Assembly: GCA_963608705.1 (NCBI GenBank)
Contig: CAVDHB010000051.1
Coordinates: forward strand, 1-64,000
From: CAVDHB01 sp963608705
GTDB taxonomy: Bacteria; Bacteroidota; Bacteroidia; Bacteroidales; Bacteroidaceae
Reading direction: 5' to 3'
Length of the DNA: 64,000 nt
Positions 51,088 through 59,594 of the stretch are shown here, piece by piece. Numbering within the stretch: position 1 is the stretch's first letter; the number at the start of each line of letters is the position of its first letter. Made by a program: the position numbers and the translations under genes. A model generated the notes under the pieces. It saw only the letters and a list, made by a program, of their open reading frames with translations. It made no database searches and had not been told where the DNA came from.

Positions 51088-54000
51088 TTATTCCTCTGAG
51101 TTGTTCTTACGCCGCTTGCGTATCACCAAGACGGCTATCAGCAAGACAGCCACTGCACCACAAGCCAGCACAATCCATCCGTTCACGGACTCTTTCTGCT
51201 GAGTGTTTCCTTCCGCCGTGTCTGTGGTCTCTTTCTTCATGACCATCGCCTTTCCGCCTTTTGCGTCGGAGGATGACACTTCCGTCATACGGCTCATGCC
51301 TTGCTTGTAGGCTTTTGCGTCTGAAGGAGCAGCCTTGCCTGCGATGTACTGTTGCAGGTCTGGATTAGCTCCTTCGAAAGAAGAGCCTGAAGGACCGAAC
51401 TTCGCCACGAAGGAAGTATGCACCTTGGCCACTTCTGCCAACTGCTGCGGAGTGGCTTTCCAGTATCCCTTCCGTGCGGTTTCCATCATGGTGGCGGTCA
51501 GCTCTTCCATGGCACCGGGGTTCGTCTCCGCCAGTCGTTGGGAGATGCCTAAGTTATACTTGTCCTTCACATAGACATCGTAAATCTCGTTCCACATCTC
51601 TTTGTCCACCGCCGCAGGTTTGGTTACATTCCATCCGTAGGTGTTGCGTACCATCTCGGCGATATTGTCCGTGGAGGAGGCACCGTTCTTCAAAGCGTCC
51701 TTTATATAAGCGGGATTGAAGAGTTTGGTGCGGGCCTCCACCGCAATGGCTTCCTTGGAGTCTTGCACTCTGTAATCGTTACGGTTACGGTAGTCGCTGA
51801 AGTAAGCGTCCGGGTCTTTTCCCGTGATACGGCGCACGGCCATACTGGCACCTCCCATGAACTCATACACATGGTCAAGGCTCAATGCACCCCAAGTGTT
51901 GTTCTGACGAGGCTGGATGACTACATCCGTGCGGGTCAGAGCGGCGCCGAAGGCTTGTTGCAAGTCTTGCTGCCAGTGGTCTTGGTCTCCATAGAAAGCT
52001 CCCATGTTCTGAATGTATTGGTCGGCCAGCTGCTTGTCACTCTTCCAAGTGTTGCCCTGTTCCACCATGCTTTGCATACCCGTGCCGTAGTTTCCACCTG
52101 CGCCACCGAATACACGGAATTGAGACATCTCGCGTGCGTCTTTAGGGGAGATACCTTTGTCTATCAAGTAGCGTTCGGACTCTTTCACACCGTCTTCCAC
52201 CATGTTGTCAAACTTGTCATCGCTTGCAGCCGCTGCCATTTGCACAGCGCGGTTTATCAAGAACAGACGAGAAGCGGCCAAGTCGCGCAGCTGTCCAGAG
52301 GTTTGTACCACCACATCGATACGTGGACGGCCTAATTCTGCGGAAGGAATCAGCTTCAAATCGTCTACTCTTCCGTAGCGGTCTCGCACAGGTTCCACAC
52401 CTAACATATACAGTACTTGTGCGATGGTGGCTCCACCGGTTTGCACGAACTCACCCGACCACAGTGTGTAGCTCACCTTGCGGGGATACTGTCCTTTGTG
52501 TCGTTTGCGGTATTCCTCAATCGTGTTCTTCGCCAACTCCTTGCCTTTTTCCCATGCGTCTTCTGTAGGTGTCTCTTCCGCATTGATGGCGAAAAGGTTG
52601 CGTCCTGTGGGAATTGTGTTGGGATTAGCTATCACATCACCGCCAGGTGAGGGAGCAGTGTAGCCTCCGTTCAGTGCGTTGAGGAAGCTTGCCAATTCCA
52701 GCGAAGGACTCTGATAGAGCAGGGTGCGGTAGTTGTCCACATTCTTCAAGGCCGTTTCCACTTCTTCCACCGCTTTGGCGAGTTGAATGTCTTTCTGGCT
52801 GTAAGATGGGCCAGAAGCTCCGCCCATCATGCCTGAGGACTGTCCAGACTTCATTTGTTTCTTCAGTCCGGCTTCCATCTTCTTCAAGGCTTCGGGGCTT
52901 GCTCCCATTTTCTTGGCCACCTGCAACATCAAGGTGGGGTCTTTCTTCGCCAGCATCTTGCGCATCTGGTAGCGCATGAATTTGGATACGGGATTGTTCT
53001 TGGCTTCGGGGATGTCGGAGGTATGATTCATCATGCTCTCCATCATCTTCTCCATGCCGCTTTTCTGCTTTTTCCCGTTCTTGTCTTTCTTGGCTGCGGC
53101 CTGCATCATGGCTAGCATGCCTTTCGGAGCATTTAAGTCGGCTGTGATTTTATGCGCTTTCTGTATGTCTGCCAAGGAAATACCCGTCACTTGGCTGATG
53201 TATGCCTCGTCCACAGAAGCGGCGTTTCCGTACAGACTGCTCACAAGTTTTTGCGCTTTCGCACCATACAAGGTGTTGAATTGCATCTTGTGGTTGTCAA
53301 AGTCGCCTGAGACCTTTCCCCGTAAACGGTCTAAGTTGAAGAGGCTGTAAGCCACGGGGTCGGTGGTCATGGAGAAGACAGAGGAACGTATTTCCTCAGG
53401 AGTGTAGGGGACACCCATGACATAGGGTGTGCTGGTGATTTTCTCCCCAGACAGTTCCTCGGCGTAATTCTCGATACGTTCGATGTCCGCCTCGCTGTAA
53501 GGCTTCTTCAAATCTGCGTTCAGACTCAAGTCTTTGTTCAGTCCCATCTTTACGGTCAAGGCTTTTATCTCCAGTGAAAGAGTGGATTTGTCTCCCTTCT
53601 TTTGACTGTATGCTCGCAGCTTGTCTTCCAATGCCTTGTAGGTGGAGCGGAGTTCGCTCTCGTGGAAGGGCGGCGTAAGATAGGAAATGAGTCCGGCGTA
53701 GGAGCGGCGTTTGGCAATCATGGCTTCTCCTACATTATCTATAGTATAAAGGTAGAAATGCGGCAACGCTCCTACCAGACGGTCTGGCCAGTCGTTGTTG
53801 GACAGTGCCACTTGCTTCTGGGGTGTGAACTCCAGACTGCCGTGTGTGCCGTAATGTATCAGCGCATCCGCCTTGAAGCCGTATTGTACCCACAAGTAGG
53901 GGGCGATGTAGCTGTGCGGAGGCACTTGGTCTGTACCGTGGGTAATCTTGAACACGTCTTTCCCTTCTCCAGCCAAAGGTTGCGGCAGCAACACTACATT

Positions 54001-55482
54001 GCCATATTGCAGTCTGGGAAACGCCAGTTTACCGTCGGCGGTTTTGAGCATATTATGGTCTCCGGGAAAGGTTCCGAACACTTCGTCTACTTTCTTGCGG
54101 TTTTCCGCTTTCAAGGATTTTGCAGTCCACTGGTCATATTCTGCTTTGGTGACTAACTGCGGACGGCCAGTACGCATGAATCGGGCGGCATCTCCTGCGG
54201 CGAAAGCGTCAAAGAGAGAGCCGTATTGTTGTATCTGCGCCTCGAACTCTTTTTCGGTGGCAGGTAGTCCGTTCACGTTGTATCCTTTGCCCTGCATTTC
54301 TTTCAAGGTGTTATACAGAGACGGGATAACTTCCATACCGCTGGCCACCAAGTTGGCGTTGCCTGGTCCTTTGAAATAGACGATGGCCACTTTTTTCTGG
54401 GCATTGGCTTTGCTGCGTAGCGCAAGGTACTTGCCGATGGTTTCCACATAGGTCTCCAACCGTTCGGGGACAGCGTAGGAATGAAGCAGTCCGTTCTTGT
54501 CTTTCCGCTGGGCGAAGAGTGCGGAAGTGCGGATGGCACCGTCAATCTCTGGCATGACAATACTCTGCGACATGAATCCGCCCATCATCCCCATTGGGTC
54601 TTTCTCCCAGTTTTCTGTCAGGTCATTGACTGTCAGAGGGTCAAACAGCAAGGTGTTGTTTTTCTTCAGGAAGTCTACCATGTCATCTCCCAGTCTGCCG
54701 TGCGCCATGTTCACAATAGCGTCGGGCTTGATTTGCTGTACGTAATCCAACAAATGAGTGAAAGAGGATACAGGGTACACATTGTAATTCGCTTTGGATA
54801 AGGCGAAAATCAAGTCCGTAGGGTCGGCCATGGCACCCGTTACGACAATCTTCTTCGCACCGGGATGATACAGTCCGTTGGACTTCATGTATTGTTCATA
54901 TTCCGCCACGGAGAGGAACTCTTTTTCATCTTCTTGCTCCCCGTCTTGTTCTTTCAACGGATAGAAAAGATAGTCGGAAGGTTTCTTCTGCGGTTTCTGC
55001 GGGTCTCCGGTGAAAATAATCTTTCCGTCCACATTCCTTCTTAAGAAGCTCAACAGGCTTCGGTAATTCTTCTTTCCTCCGTTCATCATCCATTCTTGCA
55101 GCAGGGCGATTTCGTCCGCCGCGAAGTTGTTGATGTTGTTGTCCGGGTTTGTGGCCATCGTGGTGTAGACCGGCTTACCGCTGTCTGCGGCTTTTTGGAT
55201 AACGGCCCTTTGTTCGGCTGTAATCTTCAGTCCCATGCCGTTGACAAATACAATGTCGTATTTGTCCAATGACTTGAGTTCTTCTGAAGAAATGGAATAC
55301 AGCTTGATGAACGAGTTATGGTTCGCCTGCGAGAATGCTTGCAGGGAGATGGGCTGGAAATTGACAAACGCAATGTATGTCTGGCTCAGCCACAAACTCC
55401 AGAAGCACCAAAGGGCGCAAAGCACGGCGATGCAGCCAATGCTTTTCCACACTCTTTTCTTCGTAAGTTTGATTTTCTTCAT
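51088..55482 (-). CDS. hmuS: HmuS: CobN-like haem-processing protein
   Basis: This 1464-residue protein belongs to the CobN/BchH chelatase-subunit family. It has an N-terminal membrane anchor (about 13-34), a large periplasmic body with SIVMPEIDGAI, HGTHGSLEFTPQKQVALSN-like motifs (YGTHGSLEFTP), and a C-terminal transmembrane helix with a basic end (VIRKRRKNN). Between about 790 and 900 is an insertion rich in Met and Lys (SGMEKMMESMMNHTSD, SGQSSGMMGGASG), absent from cobalamin CobN as I know it. The nearby TonB receptor and HmuY support a role in haem use. Relatives have been proposed to remove iron from haem. Confidence 0.9.
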   Translation of the reverse strand: MKKIKLTKKRVWKSIGCIAVLCALWCFWSLWLSQTYIAFVNFQPISLQAFSQANHNSFIKLYSISSEELKSLDKYDIVFVNGMGLKITAEQRAVIQKAADSGKPVYTTMATNPDNNINNFAADEIALLQEWMMNGGKKNYRSLLSFLRRNVDGKIIFTGDPQKPQKKPSDYLFYPLKEQDGEQEDEKEFLSVAEYEQYMKSNGLYHPGAKKIVVTGAMADPTDLIFALSKANYNVYPVSSFTHLLDYVQQIKPDAIVNMAHGRLGDDMVDFLKKNNTLLFDPLTVNDLTENWEKDPMGMMGGFMSQSIVMPEIDGAIRTSALFAQRKDKNGLLHSYAVPERLETYVETIGKYLALRSKANAQKKVAIVYFKGPGNANLVASGMEVIPSLYNTLKEMQGKGYNVNGLPATEKEFEAQIQQYGSLFDAFAAGDAARFMRTGRPQLVTKAEYDQWTAKSLKAENRKKVDEVFGTFPGDHNMLKTADGKLAFPRLQYGNVVLLPQPLAGEGKDVFKITHGTDQVPPHSYIAPYLWVQYGFKADALIHYGTHGSLEFTPQKQVALSNNDWPDRLVGALPHFYLYTIDNVGEAMIAKRRSYAGLISYLTPPFHESELRSTYKALEDKLRAYSQKKGDKSTLSLEIKALTVKMGLNKDLSLNADLKKPYSEADIERIENYAEELSGEKITSTPYVMGVPYTPEEIRSSVFSMTTDPVAYSLFNLDRLRGKVSGDFDNHKMQFNTLYGAKAQKLVSSLYGNAASVDEAYISQVTGISLADIQKAHKITADLNAPKGMLAMMQAAAKKDKNGKKQKSGMEKMMESMMNHTSDIPEAKNNPVSKFMRYQMRKMLAKKDPTLMLQVAKKMGASPEALKKMEAGLKKQMKSGQSSGMMGGASGPSYSQKDIQLAKAVEEVETALKNVDNYRTLLYQSPSLELASFLNALNGGYTAPSPGGDVIANPNTIPTGRNLFAINAEETPTEDAWEKGKELAKNTIEEYRKRHKGQYPRKVSYTLWSGEFVQTGGATIAQVLYMLGVEPVRDRYGRVDDLKLIPSAELGRPRIDVVVQTSGQLRDLAASRLFLINRAVQMAAAASDDKFDNMVEDGVKESERYLIDKGISPKDAREMSQFRVFGGAGGNYGTGMQSMVEQGNTWKSDKQLADQYIQNMGAFYGDQDHWQQDLQQAFGAALTRTDVVIQPRQNNTWGALSLDHVYEFMGGASMAVRRITGKDPDAYFSDYRNRNDYRVQDSKEAIAVEARTKLFNPAYIKDALKNGASSTDNIAEMVRNTYGWNVTKPAAVDKEMWNEIYDVYVKDKYNLGISQRLAETNPGAMEELTATMMETARKGYWKATPQQLAEVAKVHTSFVAKFGPSGSSFEGANPDLQQYIAGKAAPSDAKAYKQGMSRMTEVSSSDAKGGKAMVMKKETTDTAEGNTQQKESVNGWIVLACGAVAVLLIAVLVIRKRRKNNSEE

Positions 55483-55501
55483 GAGGGTTGTTTATTTATG
55501 A

Positions 55502-57649
55502 TTAATTCTTTTTGAACAGCTGCTCTACATCGATGGAAAGTCCTGCGGAGAACACGGTGCCTGTGGTGTAAGGAGAGTTGAACTCATAGACCTTCGGCTT
55601 GTAGTTAAAGAGGTTTTCCACGCCTAACAATATTCTGAACGCACGGCAGACACGTTGGGTGAATGTCAGGTTCCAGAGGGTGTAGGGAGCGGAAGTAGTG
55701 GGCACATACGAGTCGTAGGTGTCAGAGATGGTGTTATACTTCGCCCAGGAGAGGAATCTTCCTGTCAGCACTACATCGAACTCGTAGTTCTTCAGCACTT
55801 TGCCGTAATCGATACGGGTGGTGAATGAGTGAGGTCGTGTGGCGGAGGTCACAAGCTGTCCGTTGCGGGGAAACTCGTGGAAATAGGAGTAAGAGAACTT
55901 CGCTCCGATTCCGCAAGGATACTTGGCCGTGAATGTCACATCTGCTCCGGCCATGTTGGTGCCGTTGATGTTGCGATATACCATGGCTCCCTTTGTGTTC
56001 ACTTCGTCGCTGGCGCCTTTGTCGAAGAGGGTGGTGATTTGGTTATTCAGTATATTGTAATAGCCAGTGGCGGTCAGACTGTACCGGCTGCGGGTATACT
56101 CCGCAGACAGGGCGAAGCTGTGGCTGTGTTCTGATTCCAAGTCGGGATTGCCTAAGATGGAGAAGATGTTGGCCATGTTGAAGTCCATATACATTTCCTT
56201 CAATGTGGGTGCGCGAAATCCTCCAGAGTAAGAGCCTCTGAAATTAAAGTGTCCAGTCTTGTACATGGCGGCTACTTTGGGAGTGAGGTTCCATCCCGCT
56301 TTGGAGAAATAGTCTAATCGCAGGCCACCCACCACATTCCAATGGTCGTTGATAGTCCAATCCGCTTGTGTGAACAAATCTGCGGTGTATTGTTGATAAT
56401 GGTCTTTGCCAGAGACGAACTGATAAGACTTCAAGTAATCAATCATTCCGTCTCCTCCGCTTGTCCACGCCAAATTGTCGAAAGAGTGGGTGTAGAGGAT
56501 TCTCACGGAGTTCTGCTGGTTCTTATAGTTCAGGAAGTCCTTGTCCGTCTGGGTGTAATAGTCACTCTTGTCGTATCGGTCGTAGGTATAGGCCACGTCG
56601 ATGTAGTCTTTCTCTGTCAGATGTCCCACCAGACGAAGACCTCCGTTGAAATCACGGGCGCGGTCGTGTTTGTCCGCCCGTGTCTTCCGTTCATGGAAGT
56701 AATAGCCGGCTCTGCCTATGAGATTCAAATTGTCATTGATTCGGTAGGTCAGCTTGTCCTTGAAGTTCCATTGACGGTTGCCGTAGACGGTGGTTCTCGT
56801 GCCGTCTTTGTCAAACACATCGTAGTTATTCAACCCATCTGTCTGTACATCGAGCAAGTTGTTGAATCTGCCCTGGTTCAGCCCGAAAGAGCCTCCGTGA
56901 CGCTGCTGGTTGTTTTTGGAGGAGAAATGAGTGTTCAGGTTTAATGACCAGGGTTCGGTGGCCTTTTTCGTGATAATGTTTATCACAGCTCCCACTGAGT
57001 TAGAGCCATACAGGGCGCAAGCCGCTCCTTTTACTATTTCTATCCGCTCAATATTGCTGGTGTTCAGTCTGTTGAAATCCGTGTTGTCCAGAGTCTCTCC
57101 GGCAAGACGCTCTCCGTCTATCAAGAACAATACAGACATTCCCCCTAACCCCTGCATAGTCAGCGAGACTTGCTGGTCCATAGCGAAGGAGAACTCCAGT
57201 CCGGGAAGCTCTGTGGTCAGTACGTCCCGTATGTTCGTGGCGTCAATCTTGCGGATGTCGTCTGCGGTGATGATTTGGGTCACTACGGGCGTGTTGGCTA
57301 ATACTTTGGGGGTTCTTGTACCTGTTACGGTTACGGAGTTCAGGTTTATCAAGTCTTCTTTCAGGAAGAAGTTTACCTGTTGGCCTCTGCGGACTTTCAC
57401 TCTTTTAGTCTCCTTCGCATATCCCATAAGATAGGCGGTAATATCATAAGTTCCGTCGGGGAGGTTCAGCGAATATGTGCCGTCTTTGCCTGCTTGTGTG
57501 GCGTATTGGCTGTTCTCTACCTTGATATAGCCGAAAGACACAGGCTGTCCGTCATCTGTGGTAAGTTTTCCTTTTATCTCATGATCGGCTGCCCATGACT
57601 GTACCCCGCACAAGAGAGCGGTGGCGAATAAAAGTGGGTATTTCTTCAT
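55502..57649 (-). CDS. hmuR: HmuR: TonB-dependent haem receptor
   Basis: The 715-residue outer-membrane receptor has a signal peptide (ending SWA), a CarboxypepD_reg-like domain (about 24-100, IKGKLTTDDGQPVSFGY), a plug domain (about 110-220, with VLFLIDGERLAGET) and a beta barrel ending in the aromatic-rich SIDVEQLFKKN. The plug and barrel match HmuR/other haem receptors. It takes haem from HmuY and passes it to the periplasm using TonB. Its start overlaps the stop of hmuY by 4 bp. Confidence 0.93.
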   Translation of the reverse strand: MKKYPLLFATALLCGVQSWAADHEIKGKLTTDDGQPVSFGYIKVENSQYATQAGKDGTYSLNLPDGTYDITAYLMGYAKETKRVKVRRGQQVNFFLKEDLINLNSVTVTGTRTPKVLANTPVVTQIITADDIRKIDATNIRDVLTTELPGLEFSFAMDQQVSLTMQGLGGMSVLFLIDGERLAGETLDNTDFNRLNTSNIERIEIVKGAACALYGSNSVGAVINIITKKATEPWSLNLNTHFSSKNNQQRHGGSFGLNQGRFNNLLDVQTDGLNNYDVFDKDGTRTTVYGNRQWNFKDKLTYRINDNLNLIGRAGYYFHERKTRADKHDRARDFNGGLRLVGHLTEKDYIDVAYTYDRYDKSDYYTQTDKDFLNYKNQQNSVRILYTHSFDNLAWTSGGDGMIDYLKSYQFVSGKDHYQQYTADLFTQADWTINDHWNVVGGLRLDYFSKAGWNLTPKVAAMYKTGHFNFRGSYSGGFRAPTLKEMYMDFNMANIFSILGNPDLESEHSHSFALSAEYTRSRYSLTATGYYNILNNQITTLFDKGASDEVNTKGAMVYRNINGTNMAGADVTFTAKYPCGIGAKFSYSYFHEFPRNGQLVTSATRPHSFTTRIDYGKVLKNYEFDVVLTGRFLSWAKYNTISDTYDSYVPTTSAPYTLWNLTFTQRVCRAFRILLGVENLFNYKPKVYEFNSPYTTGTVFSAGLSIDVEQLFKKN

Positions 57650-58293
57650 GGCTTTATGGTCAAAGGATATTCGTATTTAAAAGAGATATAGCCTTTCTTG
57701 TCATAATCGTTCGGATTGGAAAAGCCTGTAAACTGGATGGCCGCATATTGCCCGTCCTTGTCTTTCAATATATACACCTTGTTAGAGGGGGTGTATATCG
57801 GAGGCATGGAGCTGGTGTCGATAGTCAGCCATTTTCCCAACACCTTGTTGAAGCTGTGGTCAGCATATTCGATTTTCCCGTCCATCATGCCAGACATATC
57901 GATGGTAATCTTTCCTGGTTCGTCGGCTGTGAACTCTTCGGCGGAAGGCATTTGGTAGGTGCCGTTTCCAGCGTCTTCCACGAATTTATCCAAATCGGTA
58001 TAAGTGGTCTCATAAGCGGATCCGCCGTTGGTGATGCAGTCATAGCGGTGCAAGGCCATTGTCCACTCTGGGGGAATATCCTTGGTGTTCTGATAGTCTA
58101 ATGACTTTTTTGATTTGTCCTTGAAATTCAGGTAGACTATCTGCTTGTAGTCCTGTGCGTCTACATACTGGAATGCGCCGTCTGTCTCCGTCCCCATTTC
58201 CGAGGGGTCATCATAGATATTATCACAAGACAGGGACGACATCATCGTCCCTGCCATTATTGATAAAGCTATGGTTTTCGATAGCTTGTTCAT
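57646..58293 (-). CDS. hmuY: HmuY-like haem-binding lipoprotein
   Basis: The 215-residue product has a lipoprotein signal (lipobox SLSC, Cys23) followed by a beta-rich HmuY domain: WTMALHRYDCITNGGSAYET (about 76-95), the middle segment with TIDMSGMMDGKIEYADHSFN, and C-terminal GYISFKYEYPL. HmuY proteins are surface haemophores feeding HmuR. Which residues bind the haem iron here cannot be fixed by eye; both His and Met candidates are present (MSGMM, ADH). It is 18 bp downstream of a calycin-like lipoprotein. Confidence 0.92.
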   Translation of the reverse strand: MNKLSKTIALSIMAGTMMSSLSCDNIYDDPSEMGTETDGAFQYVDAQDYKQIVYLNFKDKSKKSLDYQNTKDIPPEWTMALHRYDCITNGGSAYETTYTDLDKFVEDAGNGTYQMPSAEEFTADEPGKITIDMSGMMDGKIEYADHSFNKVLGKWLTIDTSSMPPIYTPSNKVYILKDKDGQYAAIQFTGFSNPNDYDKKGYISFKYEYPLTIKP

Positions 58294-58311
58294 ATCTTGG
58301 AATATCTGTGA

Positions 58312-59166
58312 TTACTTGCTTTGGAATGAATAGTCAATGGCAAAAGGCATCGCACCAGGTTTGATGGAGTAGTCGATTTTGGCTTGACCGTTCGTGATGG
58401 TACCGTTCAGTTTCACTTTCAACGCCATCTGTTTTCCATTTACCTCCACTCCCACTTCAGTCTCGTCCAGACTTAAGGTGAATGTCTTTCGGTCGTCAGA
58501 TGTTACCTTGACACCTTTTAATTCTACTGCCGGAAGTTTCATAGAACCCATGCCTGATTCTGGTAAAGTAACCGTAGCTGTACCGTCTTCTGCTAATGCG
58601 ATGGAAATAGGTTGTTCAGTCGAGGTACCTTGTGACTGGCCGCCAACTTTCATCTCAATGTCTCCTTCGTATTTTCCCGCGATTAATCCAGCCGATGGAG
58701 CATCTCCGTTTTGTACTGTGATAGTGAGGCCTCCCATGACAGCTGGCAGAGAGAATTGGAAGTTGTATGTCTTCTTGTCCGCACTCAGCGTGCCGGTCAT
58801 TTCGCTGTCGTATTCTTTGTTGTTTCCACCCATTCCCATGAGGGACTTGCCACTACCCTTCAATTGATAGCCGCTTCCGTTTGCGACAACTGTGGCGGAT
58901 TCGATGGTGGTTGTGCCCCATGATTCAGACTTATAGACCACTTTCACCGTTTTTGCGTCTTCATTGGCTGTTATTGTGATGGTTTCCGCCTGTGAATAAC
59001 TGCCTGTCGGAGCATAAGAGAATGTTCCCTTCGCCCATCCCGTATAGGTTCCTGCTACCTGTTGAATTGGATTATCCTTCGGTTCATCGTCATTACTACA
59101 TGAAGTAGTGAAGCACAATGTCATCATCATGAGTGTGAAACCCACTAATTTTTGTAATGCTTTCAT
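58312..59166 (-). CDS. Calycin-like lipoprotein heading the hmu operon
   Basis: This 284-residue lipoprotein (lipobox TTSC, Cys23) has two homologous beta-rich halves (about 38-145 and 162-284), each of calycin-like type: VAGTYTGWAKGTFSYAP and IAGKYEGDIEMKVGGQS start the two repeats. Calycin-like folds often bind hydrophobic ligands. It is the first gene behind the promoter and lies 18 bp before hmuY, so it probably takes part in haem or porphyrin capture. That role is inferred from context. Confidence 0.8.
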   Translation of the reverse strand: MKALQKLVGFTLMMMTLCFTTSCSNDDEPKDNPIQQVAGTYTGWAKGTFSYAPTGSYSQAETITITANEDAKTVKVVYKSESWGTTTIESATVVANGSGYQLKGSGKSLMGMGGNNKEYDSEMTGTLSADKKTYNFQFSLPAVMGGLTITVQNGDAPSAGLIAGKYEGDIEMKVGGQSQGTSTEQPISIALAEDGTATVTLPESGMGSMKLPAVELKGVKVTSDDRKTFTLSLDETEVGVEVNGKQMALKVKLNGTITNGQAKIDYSIKPGAMPFAIDYSFQSK

Positions 59167-59206
59167 CTTTTTTACCTGTTTAAGTATTTCATTAATTTTC
59201 TTGCTG

Positions 59207-59238
59207 CAAAGTTACGGCGGTTTCTAAGAGTGGACAAT
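59207..59238 (-). promoter_or_regulatory. Promoter of the hmu operon
   Basis: On the minus strand the -33 box ATTG (59235-59238), a 20-bp spacer and TAACTTTG (59207-59214) fit the Bacteroidota consensus with one mismatch. No clear Fur-like palindrome is seen nearby. Confidence 0.65.
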
Positions 59239-59425
59239 ACTCTGAATTAGGTATAATAAAGTGGATTAAACAGCTAATGTTCATTAATAATAGGTATTGT
59301 TGCATGGGCATACAGAAACAAGACATATTAAAAGCCAAGAAAACATCCACAAGGCATCATAAAGCCCAGTAAACGAATATGTCCAATCTGTCACTCGAAA
59401 TGTCTAACCATAAAGGACGCAAAAA

Positions 59426-59461
59426 CGCATAAGGCTTCGATGGCCAATGAAGCCTTATGCG
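59426..59461. repeat. 13-bp perfect inverted repeat
   Basis: CGCATAAGGCTTC (59426-59438) and GAAGCCTTATGCG (59449-59461) flank a 10-base loop. Further GAAGC and GGCTTCGATGG words follow to 59497. The rest of the 59167-59594 gap shows only the promoter and the terminator. Confidence 0.8.
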
Positions 59462-59514
59462 ATGGCTAACGAAGAAGGCTTCGATGGGGAATGAAGCTAT
59501 TTGCATGAAATAGG

Positions 59515-59553
59515 ATAAAAAAACAGGCTGTATTCAGGAGTCCCGAATACAGC
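59515..59553 (-). terminator. Rho-independent terminator after the beta-helix lipoprotein
   Basis: On the minus strand GGCTGTATTC / GAATACAGCC with an 8-base loop is followed by TGTTTTTTTATCC, ending the lipoprotein-receptor transcript. Confidence 0.85.
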
Positions 59554-59594
59554 CCGTGGGGTTGTGAGATGAAATGAATTAAGTTGTCTACTGA

